64,000 nucleotides of DNA from assembly GCA_963556495.2 (NCBI GenBank), contig OY747716.1, positions 17,434,540-17,498,539 on the forward strand, in the 5' to 3' direction. The stretch comes from Valencia hispanica (Eukaryota > Chordata > Actinopteri > Cyprinodontiformes > Valenciidae). Below, one piece after another: positions 1-11,375 of this stretch. The notes beneath the pieces were generated by a model. The model saw nothing but the letters and a program-made list of their open reading frames with translations. It was not told the origin of the DNA and ran no database searches. A program made the translations under genes and the position numbers. Numbering within the stretch: the stretch's first letter is position 1; each line of letters starts with the position of its first letter.

Positions 1-629
1 CACCGGAGTTTTCCCTCTGTTTTTTGGTTCTAAGCTAAAACAGACTGGCTCTAAGCTGCGCTACATAAATTAGCTCCGCACGCTCGATCTGATAAGTGTG
101 GCCTGTTTTTTTTAGACCGCTAGCGTTCATAAACAATAAAGATTGCTACATATGAAGAACTTTATAACTGATCTCGCAAATGCCCTCCTGGATACAGCTT
201 AAGTATTCCTTAAAGTGCCCCTGGCATGGAATTTGCATTTTTTGAGTTTTTTGGTCATATTTGTTAGTTTCCCCAGCCTGCCTATGTCCCCTAAGGGGTT
301 AAAATGACTGATTAGTGTTTCCTTTGTCCCCAGGTATGTCTGCCTACATAGTGAAATTAGCACTCAGAAACGGGCTGTTTTGCAGTTCAGCATATGACCT
401 CACGTTTCGGCATATGTCGTCACTGAGTTCCAGCCAATTACCCCCTTCTCTGAACCACACTCTCCAAGTCCCTCCCCCCGCGGCACGTATTACACTCAAA
501 ACAACAAGAGCTACGGTAAAAGGCAAACAACAAACCGACAACATGGAGTCCAGACTGCATCGACACTGTCCTCCCCACTGAAAAGCTTGTGGATGGACTT
601 TATTTATGCAGGGAATGTACCCGACCGAC

Positions 630-783
630 CGACTCCCGAAGCGCCTGGTCGTTTGTGGCAAACATTTCTCTGACGAATGTTTTATTAACTTGGGACAATA
701 CAGCAGTGGATTTGCTGATCGTCTTAAACTTTTACCAGGATCAATACCAACTCTCCGTGAACCAGCAAATATCCCTATACAAG
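630..783 (+). pseudogene. THAP zinc-finger exon remnant
   Basis: Reads MYPTDRLPKRLVVCGKHF, then SDECFINLGQYSSGFADRL, then KLLPGSIPTL. The CxxH pair and the PGSIPTL end match the THAP C-terminal half (AVPT box). The N-terminal C2 half is missing or sits in an earlier exon I cannot place. The exon ends ATACAA with a GTAAGT donor. Confidence 0.65.
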
Positions 784-1094
784 TAAGTATATTTCCGCAA
801 TAATGTCCTTCAGCTGTTTTATACCAGTTTCCCACACAGATGAATCTGTGGCGCTGCGCCACAGATTAAACTACGACCGCCACAGACTCAACACCGACCC
901 AAAAAAATACAAATAAATCAACACCGACCGTCACATATTGCGTTTTGTTTTTCTTTTTACGCTATTTAAAACATGCAGCGTATTCATTCTCTGCTCTCTT
1001 TTCACTCACTCACGCTTCTCTCGCACACACATACAGACACGCACACACACATATGCCAGAAAAGGTCCTAAATAGGATAGCAATACAAGAACAC

Positions 1095-1102
<8 letters not shown>

Positions 1103-1145
<43 letters not shown>
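1103..1145. repeat. (CA)n microsatellite
   Basis: Uninterrupted dinucleotide run inside the THAP-exon element, with more CA-rich sequence just before it. Confidence 0.95.
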
Positions 1146-1146
<1 letters not shown>

Positions 1147-1865
1147 CCCCTTCCCTCCGTGCACAGCACGTCTGTCTGGATCACCTAAGACGTGCTTTAC
1201 CTTTCAGATTCCGGATCAAATTGAAACGTCATTACATAGTTATAGTAGCTGATAACTGAGCCATTACTGTCGTGGTGAAGCTAGTGAAGTAATGAGGACA
1301 GATGGATGTGTGGATGGATGATCAAATATTTTATTAGGCCTGTAATTTGTAAACAGATTATTGTTCAACACACAATATAATTAGGCCTAAACCTAATTAC
1401 ATTTCATACATAGGGTTATATTGGAATTTGGGCAATTTGTTGTGCGCAAATGCATGTCTGTCAATGTTTCATCAGATGCGGACGTCAGAGACTGAATTGA
1501 CAATAGAGGCGCATGGCTTGGGCCCCGCCCACCAAAACTCGGTCGTTCTGTGCTAATGCTAACAAAAGGGCCTCCTAGTAGGGGCTGCAATAATACAACA
1601 AGGCTGAGTTACGGCTACCGATCCTTTGATACAGTATTAAGGTACTTAGAGTGTGACTAAAAAGGGCCAAACGTCGCGGGGAATTTCATGCCAGGGGCAC
1701 AAAAAACAAAAAAAAACACTCCTAAACCTCATAGACCTCCTTTCTAGTAGAGTTGAAACTGCAAAGGGTGGGCCAATACCACATTAATGACTTTGTCTAA
1801 AAGATGAGATGTCATTAAAGTTTCAGAGTGTTGTAACGGCAAGTGAGGTGTTTTTGCTTTTTTAC

Positions 1866-2280
1866 CCTGGTGGTAGAGGATCTGATGTTGGAGCATTAGG
1901 GACCTGCGTTCCGGGCTTCACCCCATCAGTTGTTGTTGAGCTGCTACTACTGCCTCCACCCCCTGCTCTTGAAGCACCCGCTTCTCCCGGCGCTGGAGAA
2001 GAAGAGGACGACGATGAGGACGTTGTGACGGTGGCAGGCGCCTGGGTTGAAGAGGCCGCCGAGGCAGAAGCAGCAGCGCCGTCGGCAGGTTTAGCAGCAA
2101 GAGACGAGGCTCGAGACGGTGTGGAAGCTGGAGGGGTCCGAGAAGTGCCGGCTGGTGACGCTTCAGCGCTTAGCAGGGCAGCATGTTGAGCGCTCTCCTC
2201 ATTTTCACCTGCAGGGGGCTGCGTTTCCCTTCTACACACAGAAGATTGCCTGGGAATGGGCTCAGAGGATTCCCCATTTA
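1866..2280 (-). CDS. wwp1: wwp1 exon 7 (low-complexity linker up to the first WW domain)
   Basis: 415 bp. Acceptor CGATTTTTCTACAG, donor GTAAAA. It starts VNGESSEPIPRQSS and ends DPLPPG. The middle is strongly biased: Ala-rich, then a run of nine Ser, then Gly and Ser runs. Reading-frame continuity and the LPPG end at a donor support it as coding despite the low complexity. Confidence 0.88.
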
Positions 2281-5200
2281 CTGTAGAAAAATCGGGAAGA
2301 AGAAGGGCAAGTGTGCTTTTACTCTGCACCTCAACCATTAATGACTCGCTACAAAAATAAAACAGAGGAAGTTTGCAAAGTTTTAAGCGAGACAGAACCG
2401 TCACTTGGTAGAAATTCTGATATGGAGAGGAAACTCACAGCTATTCATAGGCAGAACTGCGTAAATACCCTAAAGTACACAGTAGTTGCAACATAAGTCC
2501 TACGTTGGTCCTATTTTAAACGCAGAGAAGCAGAAGTAGAGACAGAAGATAAGTAGGAAGCTATCTGGGTTCAGATCAAGGTATTTTAGACTGAACAGGG
2601 TAACCGCGCAATAACTCCTAATCTCTTTGGTTTGTCAGACCTGATACCAGCCTTCAATGCACCACACAGGGTAAAAATGTATTTCTAGATCCTTGCAGGA
2701 GTATTTATGTATCAGAATATAACTTGTACAAACTACAACATCTGCAACTCTGAAACCAATGTCCCTTCCCCCTTTGGACCAGCTCCCAATCAGTGGCAGA
2801 TGGTCGGTCCACAGAGAAAAACGGCAACAGAGCGGTTTTAACTAAGCCTCAGTGGTGCGTTTTGGTAATTATGCAACAGAAAAGGTTGCATTAATTATTA
2901 ATAAAAATATTTTTTGATAAAGAATTTGTTTTAATGTTGACTGTTTAATGAAAAAAAGTTGCTCAAATCATGTTTGGTATAAAGCCCATGATGCACCACA
3001 TTCAATTATGAAAAGCTTCCGTTTAAACTAAATTTAGATGAAGATAGAAAGGTCATGTTCATAATATGGAGGTGTGAAAGAAATAACATGGTTATTTTTA
3101 ACAATTTAGGAAAACACAAAAAAAGGGCTGGCTTTCTTCACTGCATTGCAGAGCTTACATTGACAGATTTAATGTGCTGCCGGTGAGTAGAATTCTGCGC
3201 TGTATTGTAGAGAAGCACCAGTATGGAGGCTCTTTACCAGCACACGTTTCATCTTAAACTGATTTATATTGGAGTATGAATTTGCATTTGATCACTCCAC
3301 CTTAGACACAATGTTAAAGCTAAAACAGCATAACTGAGACAACAAATCCCAATTATCCAGAGGCACCACACATTAAGGAGATCAGATCTATGGTAATCAC
3401 CTAGATTAATCAGAGACGTGCATTTCTTTAAGGAACGGCATGCATGTGGGCCCTTCTGTTGAAAACAAGTAACCTTCATTCATCATCCACAGCTGAGAGG
3501 AGCTCTGCAGCATACTGCACTCTGCTTCCCTTTACTTTATGTGTCTCAGGGGTGTTTGGACAAAGGTGCTGACAGCAGCAGAGACTGCAGGCCTCATTTA
3601 ATGAAAATTAATCAACTGTTCTTCTTTACACTTCATTACAACCTCGTGAACCATGAATAACATAAACTTGAAGAACATCGAATCAATTTCCTGGAAATAG
3701 AAGGGGTATGTGCAAAAGAAGAGAAGCACACTATCCCTCAGGTGATAATCCCGTCCTATACAGCATAGCCATTCACTAAATACTTAAGTTGCTTATTGAA
3801 AGATTATTACAGGATAAAAGAGGGTGACAACATAAACTTTTGTTTCTGTAATATACAAAAAGTAAAGTCACCCATTCTGGTGTCTGGGTCACTGTCTGGA
3901 GTTTGGTGCACTGGGGTGGAGTTGGGTGTTGCATCTCCATTGATCACGGTGGTGACATGATCGAGTGCAGGGCTGCAGGAGCTGGAAGGCACCTGACCAT
4001 CTGCACCACTGGAGGCCGAGCAGGAACCCGACCTCTGGCCCAGGTCTGTTCCATTCATGGTGCTTTAAGGGGAAAACAAGAGGAAAATAAGAAATGACAC
4101 TGTGTGAGCTGTCTTTGGCCTCTTTCAAGCTAAATCTAATTCTCTAGAATCAAGCTAATTCCTTTGAAGTATCTTTGAGGTTTTGCGAAGACAGTGTACT
4201 TCACTATTAACGAAGAACATTTTAAGTTTCTGCTTGAAGCGGCTTGCAAAAATGCATAAAATACAAAGATAAATTATTTTCATGTGTGGTAGCAGCCTAA
4301 AAACGGTAGAAAAGAAGGAAGGAAGGAAGGAAGGAAGGAAGGAAGGAAGGAAGGAAGGAAGGAAGGAAGGAAGGAAGGAAGGAAGGAAAATTAGGAAGGA
4401 ATAATACAAAAAAGGAGGGAAGGACACAAATAACAAAGGAAGGTTGAAAGAATGGAAACAAAGGATAGAAGGAAGGACACAAGAGAAAGAAGGGCAGAAC
4501 ACAAGGACGTAAAAGAGGAAGGAAGAAAGGCGGCATGGAAAGAAAAATGGACAGAAGGGAGGACACAAGAAAAGACTTCAAATAACAAAAGCAAGCTCCA
4601 CACCTTTCCAGACTGCATAGGTACCCTGAGAGTAGCACTGATGTAAAGAGCAGCGCCGGAAGAGCCCTGTTTTGAACCTTCAGAGTCCAGTTTGAGGCAA
4701 AAAGAAGAAAGACTAAAACAAAATGAGGCTTTCGGCTAGGCAATATGGCCTCAAAGACTGATTTATGTGTTACAGGCATGCATTATCTAGACTATGTAAT
4801 AAACACTTAATATCACACTACTGATGTGCCACCATCCCAACATGTGTGGAGCATCAATAAATATCGATATATTTCAAAAGATGAATAAATGCAAATATTG
4901 TGCGCTTTTGAGCAGTATAATGACTCTACACAATGTTACTGGCATGCTGAGGTACCATTTTATCTTAAGTAAATTCTCCATCCATCCAGTCTATACCCTA
5001 TTATAAACAATTGATGGATGTGGGTGGTGCTGAAAGACCTCTGGCTGGGATTTGAGCACAAGACCTTGTCAAGTCACTTTTCAAATTTTGTGAATGCATT
5101 TTCTGACTTGTTTGCCCAAAGAAAAAGAAAAATGATAGAAGTTGGGTCATAAAGTGCAACAATCAGCCCAAATGAATCAGTAAAAAGCAAAGCAAGCAAA

Positions 5201-8200
5201 AAACTCCCCAATAACTTAAAAAGTATTTCTGAGTCCAAAGCCATGGACATAAATAATGTCATACGAAGATGCTGCATCTATCATTGATGCAAAAGTAGTG
5301 CGGCTGCAATCATTGGAATTTGCCTCCATGCTTCGCAATTTGATGACGCATGCGCGGTGCGACTTGGTGAGTTGTGTTGCCTGAGTTGATTTTTCCATAT
5401 TAAGGCCAGTTGTTAACAGCATAGAGTATAAAGAGAGGACGCTGCATCGACCCCTACTGCCTATTGGGGAGGAATATGCCACACGGTACTCAGGCATCCT
5501 GAAACTACGACTGCTGGCGTTTTGGTTTCCGTCTGCGGACACCAGCCCAAGATGGCAGCCAATGTCTATGGTTTACAGTGTGTTTCGACAATGGCTTTAG
5601 CCGGGCTCGTCTGGAAGCCTCCATGGAAATCTGGCACTCTCTTGGACAAGATTCAACGGTAAGAGAACGCCCGTTCACAAACGCTAGAATGAGTGGACTC
5701 ACTACATTAATCAGACAAAATACTTTGAGTTCAGTTAACATTCACCAAAAATATGAACGAGTTCATGAACGAGCGTTCAATGAACCCGTTCAGATTCAAC
5801 ACTGCCTACCAAGACGCCTAACCAGCTATCCCTTTTTGGCTTATATGCTAGGTGGAAATCTAACCCTCCAAACCACTCTGAACACACCATGCTTTTTAAT
5901 GACACATAGCAGAGGCAGTATTAAAATGTGGGGATGCTACATGGAAGTGCTGATTAGAGGTTATAGGTAGATCGATCAAGTTAAACACAGGGCAATTCTG
6001 GACTTTAGAGCAGGGTGGAAGTTCACAGATCTTGTCTGAGACTTTCTGCGGAGGAGGAGCAGTTTTCTGTCTCTTATCTTTGTTTGCTTCTTTCTGACTC
6101 GTAGTTATTTTATATCCTCTGTCTTCACAGCAGATTGGTAGCAGCATCCAATACGTTTAAAAAAGCCCATCAAGGCATACCGATTAAAAAAGATTAAACA
6201 GAAAATTTGACAGGATTTGGCTTAAAATAACCACCACTACAACATGTTGTTCTAGTTTGTAGTAGTAGTAGTTTGTAGTAGTTTAGTTTGAGGTTACACC
6301 GATAATCACTATCACAGACATCAACAGGGAAAGTTTTCCTTCGCAGAATAAACAACTTTTTTATTCTTAATCATAAACATTCATATTTCTCTGAAATTTT
6401 GATAGGAAACAATGTTTTCGGGACAAAAATGGTTGCTACACTTTTTTTCTCTCTCCATTTGTTGAAAGCATCCTTTGAACCTTTTTTTTTTTTGAAGATT
6501 TGCACATTTTTGAAAAAAGTTGAAATAGTTTTTGATATCCATTTGTCTAGCTGCCTTCAGCGGCTGTGGATCCAAGAAGAACAAAAATGAAACAGGCTTT
6601 TTTTCCTGGGGGGTTAGTCAAACACACAATTTTTACTTTTAACAAGTGGAAGAATATTAGCAATATTGTAAAATAAACTTTTCTAACTTGTATCCCTACA
6701 CTCTTAAACGTTTTTTATAAGGACAACCGGAGTCCTGGGAATCCACTAAGGCTCCTCGTTTTAGGACAATGAAAGAGCTTTCAAGAGCTTACCCATTTGC
6801 AGCCCTTGAAGAAGAGGAAGAGGAGTCCCCGTTTTCATGAATAGCATCACCATTCTGTTGGATTTCTGGAAAAAAAATAACCATATATATGTAAAAAAAA
6901 ACATCACCTAATTTAAACTAAAATAAAGAATAAAAAAGTATTTATTCCAGCATATTTATGTTTTCAGATTTGCAGTCTATAGCTCAGATGGATGTTTGAC
7001 GTCATACAACAGAACACACCCCTAACATAAATAGTGAGCTCACTGGTGCCATTTGTTGCGTTGCCATTGGTTAGCGATGCCAGTTCCTCCTGGTCGGTGA
7101 CAGTCAGGCCATCAAGGTACACAGTCAGCTCGCCAACAGGCACAGAAATCCCTTTCTGCTCCACATTCAGCTTCAGCACCTCCTTCACATTCTCCACTAT
7201 GGAGCACAAACAAGGGCAGAGGTGTAAATGGGAGAGGTCACAATTAGAGCGTAAAATAAAGAAAACATCAATGCAAAAGTCAAAAGAAGCAAATCCCAGT
7301 CTGGTCCATATTTTATATATGCCATGCAGTTGTGAAAGCAGGCTACTTTGAAAAAAGCTAAATATAAGCAAGAAATAGTCAAACACCTGATTGTTACAGT
7401 AAAACTCGGACCTAGAAGTGAACCTTTATATAATAAATAGAGATGCACCGAAATGAGAATTTGGGACAATATCGACATTTGATATAAATATCACTGTTAT
7501 GGCCGATAATAGATATTTACCAATATTATACATATTGCCCTACACTTTGGACACGGTTTAAAAGCAACCACACCACGTAAATTGCTTCACTGCTTGGGGT
7601 AAACACCTCATAATGTAGTGCTGCATCACTGTAACATCAATAAACATATATCAAATGTCCAACCCCCTACCCAACCAAAAACACATACACAAATAGCAAC
7701 AAGATGAAAATAAAGATCGCTCGTTAATATCGACCCAGTTTTACTAATCGAAGCAATACCGATGTGTTGAAAACATAGCTAACCAACACTGCAGCTCAAG
7801 ATAACCACAAATAACGGTCCGGTTCCACACCATTTGTGCCCATCTTGATAAGCAAATAATCCCTCTTGTTCAGAAGAATACAATTCAGTTCAAAAATGCT
7901 TTATTGAGCCCAGAGGGAAATGAAGTGTTGTTGTAGCTCATACTATTTAATTCTTCAAAGAGTTGCTGTACATCCTGATGGCTGTGTGCATGAAGGAACT
8001 CCTGTAGCAGTCTGTGTTGCAGCAAAACTGTTGAAGCCTTTGACTGAAAACACTGTTGTTGCAGGATAGTCCCATAAAGAGGATGCTCAGGGTTGTCCAT
8101 TATTAACAAGAAACGGGGAGCTTTATATTCAGGAAATGTTAACCGGTTAGTTTGCCTTAGCAACTGGCTAAAAGATGAATAGGTTAAAAGGGCCATGTGT

Positions 8201-9983
8201 AAATGTGATTGTGGCATTCAAAACAAACGTTCCATGGATCTCTCCTGTATTTCCTTGAAAAAAAGAACAACTACATCTGGTTTTGTCCTTTATTTACACA
8301 GAAAGATTCAGTTTTTCAGTCATATTTAGGAATGATAATTAATCGTGATTAAATCACAACCTCCCTGTGATTAATAAATTTAAAATTTTTCATTGTTTGA
8401 CAGCCCTAATTTTTCACCATTTACAGCCCTCTGTTAAACGTTTATGGCCTCTGACTCTCAATATTGGCAACAAAACAACAAAAGGATCAGAATTAGCAGC
8501 TCCAATGCAAGCTGGTCTATGTAGATTAAACTGCACTACATTAACTGTGTAAACAAGGCACATAACAGCAAACATCTATCACAACGCTATGTTTCTGTAG
8601 ATATCGTTTGACGCGTCTTCAAATCCTACGTTTTCTGTCATGCTGCTCCAACGTCTGACTGAGATCCAGCGTGGCTTTGCCCAGCAGAGCGTCTGCTTTC
8701 AGGGTGTGGTGACTCCATACTTTGAAATCCACCTGCGTGTGTGGTGTTACAGTCCTACAAAATAAAAACAAAAAAAATCAGTTACATACAAACAACACTT
8801 CTTAGATGATTCTTGCCCCCTCATGGAGCTCTTCTTCACACTATTACTGCTTACAGTGCAAGTCATTTAAGACTTTCTTAGAGTTTGTTTCAACTGACTA
8901 AAGTTTAGCACAGCAAGTTTAACATCTAAGAAATAAGGAAAACAATCAAGAAGCTACCCAATTGTTCAGGTTTTACGTTTCCTTATCCCCCCCCAAAATA
9001 AACACCTAGAGAGGAGAAGAACACACATCTGGCATAATGCCCCCTCGTTGGGTTTCTAAAAAGGACAGAATGAGCACAACACAGAACAGTCATTGTTTTG
9101 AGAGTGGCGCATATCAGTCCAAAGAGAAACATCTAACATTACAGTCTCAAAGTCACAAGAAGGACCTAGAGCGGCTAGCAAAACATCTGAGATTCCAAAC
9201 ATTGCAGCACCCAGTCTTATCAGCACTAACTACCCGTTAAAACTGGCGTTTAGCATTTGCAGTGATTTTATTTATGACTTTCAGTTGAGCCATCGCAAAA
9301 AGAGCTGCAACATTCGTGCCGCTGGCTCTAGTAGTGAGATAGCACAAAGACGTCTGTGTGCTTTCAGACAGCTTCCCCCTCTTTTTTCAAATGATTATCA
9401 GATGAGCCACCTGAGGGTTCTCATATAATACCACTTGGAATTTACTAACTATTTTAAAGAGCTACATTTTGATAGCGTAGTGTACAATCAGGGATAAAAA
9501 CAGGTCTACGCTAAGCTTAAACAAAGGCACGGTGGAAATGAGAAGAATACCTGCTGCTCATTCTGCCTCTTTAATTACATTTTTATACGAGCCTGAACGC
9601 TGTAGAAAATTTTCTTTCACCACATAAGGATCTAATTAAGGTAAAGACAGCGAGTTGGGCAGAAAATGTAAACCGATGCCGCTTACAGAGTGAGCCTCTC
9701 GTCCCATTTCGGGCTGGAGGGGCTGTGAGATTTCGTTGTGCGGCGGGTCTCTCCCTCTGCTGTCACCTCCACATAAATGGAAGCTCCAAAAACGCTCTTC
9801 TTCTTCTTAAGTTTGGCACATGAAACTGGAAAAAGAGCACATAAAGGAAGCTGTAAGACCTAAAAGATGCTTCCTGGCAGGAATGTATGGCTGGCTAATG
9901 CGCTTTGGCTCACCAATGGCATGGAGCTGTGATGTGCGTCTGTGGTTATGGCTAGTCTCTGCTCTTGATGAGGCCGTGGCCAT
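1866..9983 (-). CDS. wwp1: WWP1-like NEDD4-family HECT E3 ubiquitin ligase, 5' part of gene (C2 domain and linker; WW and HECT exons off the left edge)
   Basis: Seven minus-strand exons (9983-9914, 9825-9687, 8754-8630, 7196-7044, 6865-6793, 4062-3872, 2280-1866) join with GT-AG borders and matching phases into one frame of 388 codons plus two bases. Residues about 15-130 form the C2 domain, with motifs KWDERLTL, FKVWSHHTLKADALLGKA and GELTVYLDGL; these fit WWP1 better than WWP2 or ITCH. The later pieces IQQNGDAIHENGD and VNGESSEP also have close WWP1 counterparts. The frame ends at LPPG with a donor, exactly where the first WW domain (LPPGW) should start. In the family, C2 binds membrane lipid, WW domains bind PPxY proteins and the HECT domain transfers ubiquitin. 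The ATG at 9983 sits in a good context (G at -3, G at +4) and starts MATAS, as I recall for human WWP1. The linker is about 40 residues longer than the human one. Confidence 0.93.
2281..3871. other. wwp1 intron
   Basis: Intron between wwp1 exons 6 and 7. No recognisable element or conserved coding stretch was seen. Confidence 0.7.
3872..4062 (-). CDS. wwp1: wwp1 exon 6 (linker)
   Basis: 191 bp. Acceptor TTTTCCCCTTAAAG, donor GTGACT. It encodes a Ser/Pro/Thr-rich linker containing MNGTDLGQRSGSC and VINGDATPNSTPVHQTP. The frame is forced by the exon 5 donor: the join reads AANGTMNGTD with no stop. Confidence 0.85.
4312..4388. repeat. (GGAA)n microsatellite
   Basis: About nineteen GGAA units, followed by a decayed purine-rich extension to about 4575. 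The long open frames here are repeat artefacts. Confidence 0.95.
4977..5070. repeat. Decayed dispersed repeat of the CCATCCATCC type
   Basis: Starts CCATCCATCCAGTCTATACC and continues with a decayed sequence resembling the common fish repeat that ends in ATGGATGGATGG on the other strand. A related decayed copy is at 17545-17690. Confidence 0.4.
5233..5578. mobile_element. Possible MITE-like segment with weak inverted ends
   Basis: Ends AAGCCATGGACAT and (inverted) AACCATAGACATT are imperfect inverted repeats in a wwp1 intron. It is more GC- and CpG-rich than its surroundings. Near the right end AAGATGG starts a plus-strand frame (MAANVYGLQCVSTMALAG and on) that reaches a GTAAGA donor at about 5660. 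The class cannot be assigned. Confidence 0.35.
5579..6792. other. wwp1 intron sequence, unassigned
   Basis: AT-rich intron. Around 5755-5795 it holds repeated GTTCATGAACGAGCG-like words. No gene or clear element was seen. Confidence 0.6.
6793..6865 (-). CDS. wwp1: wwp1 exon 5 (linker)
   Basis: 73 bp. Acceptor TTTTTTTTCCAG, donor GTAAGC. It encodes IQQNGDAIHENGDSSSSSSR, the segment that most clearly separates WWP1 from WWP2 and ITCH (human WWP1 has a near-identical IQENGDALHENG, from memory). Confidence 0.88.
7044..7196 (-). CDS. wwp1: wwp1 exon 4 (end of C2 domain)
   Basis: 153 bp. Acceptor TGTGCTCCATAG, donor GTGAGC. It encodes ENVKEVLKLNVEQKG, GELTVYLDGLTV and the Asn/Thr-rich piece TNGNATNGT. 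Confidence 0.92.
7441..7770. repeat. Decayed hAT-type MITE fragment
   Basis: Starts AGAGATGCACCGAAATGAGA, resembling hAT non-autonomous ends, and continues with CGATA/TATCG-rich sequence. No matching right end was found. Confidence 0.4.
7876..8118 (-). mobile_element. 5'-truncated Rex1-type LINE fragment
   Basis: CAATTCAGTTCAAAAATGCT followed by TTATTGAGCCCAGAGGGAAA matches the 3' end of the Rex1-type copy at 27480. The adjoining minus-strand codons (HPLYGTILQQQCFQSKA) match that copy's C-terminal residues. It lies in a wwp1 intron, same orientation as the gene. Confidence 0.7.
8325..8410. repeat. hAT-type MITE end fragment
   Basis: TTAATCGTGATTAAATCACA, then TTGTTTGACAGCCCTAA, resembles one end of a common fish hAT MITE (ends CAGCCCTA). 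The other end is missing. Confidence 0.4.
8630..8754 (-). CDS. wwp1: wwp1 exon 3 (C2 domain, second half)
   Basis: 125 bp. Acceptor TTTTTATTTTGTAG, donor GTAGGA. It encodes VTPHTQVDFKVWSHHTLK, then ADALLGKATLDL. Phase 2 in and phase 1 out join the neighbouring exons, giving LTLTVTP on one side and DRKLENVK on the other. Confidence 0.92.
8755..9686. other. wwp1 intron
   Basis: Intron between exons 2 and 3. Nothing recognisable. Confidence 0.7.
9687..9825 (-). CDS. wwp1: wwp1 exon 2 (C2 domain, first half)
   Basis: 139 bp, phase 1 in and phase 2 out. Acceptor CTCTTTTTCCAG, donor GTAAGC. It encodes CAKLKKKKSVFGASIYVEVT followed by SPSSPKWDERLTL, the first strands of the C2 domain. Confidence 0.9.
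9914..9983 (-). CDS. wwp1: wwp1 coding exon 1 (start codon)
   Basis: Encodes 23 codons plus one base, beginning MATASSRAETSHNH. The donor is GTGAGC directly after 9914. Upstream, a pyrimidine-rich tract ending TTTTAAAG at about 10009 looks like an acceptor, so this exon probably starts with a short 5' UTR and is preceded by a non-coding exon. Confidence 0.85.
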
Positions 9984-10402
9984 GTCACACACCACAGTGG
10001 GAAGCCTTTAAAAGACACACAGAAACAAAGCAACGTCAACAGCTCACTAAAGACAAACTCACACAGGCGAGCTCTGCAAGGCTCCAAAGCTCATAAAGAT
10101 CAGAGGTCTAAATAGCAGCAGATATTTACTTGCTAAGACGGTTTATAACCAAAGCTCCAACTGATTTCAGCAGCACTCAAAGAGTTTACTACCATCATAT
10201 AGAAGCAGTCTAATGCTGGATAATAGCTCTAAAATATAACATTATGATACAAATGTAATATTAGTGCAATCAGTGATACTCACAACAGATGTGTTTTGCT
10301 AGGCCCTCCTGTTCAGCCTACTCCGTGTCCCATGGCTGCACTGCAACAAAGAGGTTCAATTTAGATCAGAGAAGCTATCGGCCATTTTATTTATATATAT
10401 GG

Positions 10403-10804
10403 TAGGGATTTGTATTGATAAAAATCTGGCAATACGATATGTATCCCGATACAGGGGAGAGGATAAGATATATTGCGATACTACGAGTCAGACTATATAT
10501 TGCGATTTTTAAAACTGAATTTAACTGTAGAAAAACTGTCACAGCGATCTTAAAACTCCAACCTGTTTCATACTTTAACACATCCAGTTTTATTACTAGA
10601 TCTAGTTGATCCACTGGAACGAAGAAGCTGAATATAGCCACCAACTACCAGTCATACTTTTAATTTTACTTCAAAAAGGGACTGTCATCATTAATGGTTC
10701 CATTCAAATTAAATATATATATATATTGCTTTTGAAAATCGATACAATATTGTGACATAAAATATCGTGATATAGCGATGTATCTATATTTTCTTACATC
10801 CCCA
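10403..10804. mobile_element. hAT-type MITE, family A, copy 1
   Basis: Starts TAGGGATTTGTATTG and ends TTCTTACATCCCCA. About 400 bp, collinear with the better preserved copy at 14873-15277 (shared inner blocks such as CCTGTTTCATACTTTAACAC and CATCATTAATGGTTCCATTC). No target duplication is visible, so it is the oldest or most eroded of three copies. Confidence 0.75.
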
Positions 10805-11061
10805 ACATAAAATATCACTAAATATCGGCTTTAGAAGCAATATTAATATGGATATTGGCCAGAGTGTTCATATCAGTGCATCGCTCATTTTTATACATTT
10901 TAGTTTACTCAAATTTTAAGGCTAAGGGACAAACTGTTTTCATCAAGTGACATCAAGTTCTGCTGCACTCCCTCCATCTTGTCTCCTATTAACCTGCACA
11001 GATCTTACCTCTCTTCGTGAATGCGACAAGTAGGGTTTTGTCTATGTTTGATAGTTAATGT

Positions 11062-11375
11062 TAGGGCTGCTGCACGATATTACAAACTCTTGCGATGGCA
11101 ATAACAGAAAATGTTGCACTGATGATATCAGCTGCGATATATGCTTGTTTTCTTCTTTCCTCTCTTTCTAATTTGTGCTTCCCTTGCTATGTGACCTTTA
11201 GCCTTTTGGGCAATGTGATTTGTGTGCGGTGTGAGACTTTGTCCACCCAAATATTATATTAGCATGAAAAATGAGAGCTCAGAACACTTGGAATACATTA
11301 GCCAACAATCATTGCACTCCCAAACAGTCTTTAGCGACGATGATGAAGTATTCACGATATAATTGTGCAGCCCTA
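11062..11375. mobile_element. hAT-type MITE, family B
   Basis: Ends TAGGGCTGCTGCACGATAT and (inverted) TAGGGCTGCACAATTATATC. 314 bp with no coding content. No clear 8-bp duplication. Confidence 0.6.

Larger units (their letters stand above)
215..1700 (+). mobile_element. Non-autonomous DNA transposon carrying a THAP-domain exon
   Basis: Ends GTGCCCCTGGCATGGAATT (215-233) and, inverted, AATTTCATGCCAGGGGCAC (1682-1700) are terminal inverted repeats differing at one position. Flanks read TAAA and AAAAA with no firm target duplication. Inside, a plus-strand stretch (about 630-783) encodes VCGKHFSDECF and FADRLKLLPGSIPTL, the second half of a THAP zinc finger, ending at a GTAAGT donor. A CA microsatellite lies inside. 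THAP exons are known from transposases of P and ISL2EU types; which parent applies is not resolved. Confidence 0.75.

Noticed and set aside
945..1259. Plus-strand frame of 104 codons
   Set aside because: Runs through a CA repeat inside the THAP-exon element; no family pattern.
4155..4779. Overlapping open frames on both strands in the GGAA region
   Set aside because: They are products of the tetranucleotide repeat and its purine-rich decay; no start context, splice sites or family pattern.
6964..7386. Whole 140-codon minus-strand frame as one gene
   Set aside because: Only 7044-7196 is coding; the rest is intron read-through on both sides of wwp1 exon 4.
1866..9983. Assignment as wwp2 or itch
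   Set aside because: Exon 4 alone fits WWP1 and WWP2 about equally, but the IQQNGDAIHENG and VNGESS segments fit only WWP1.
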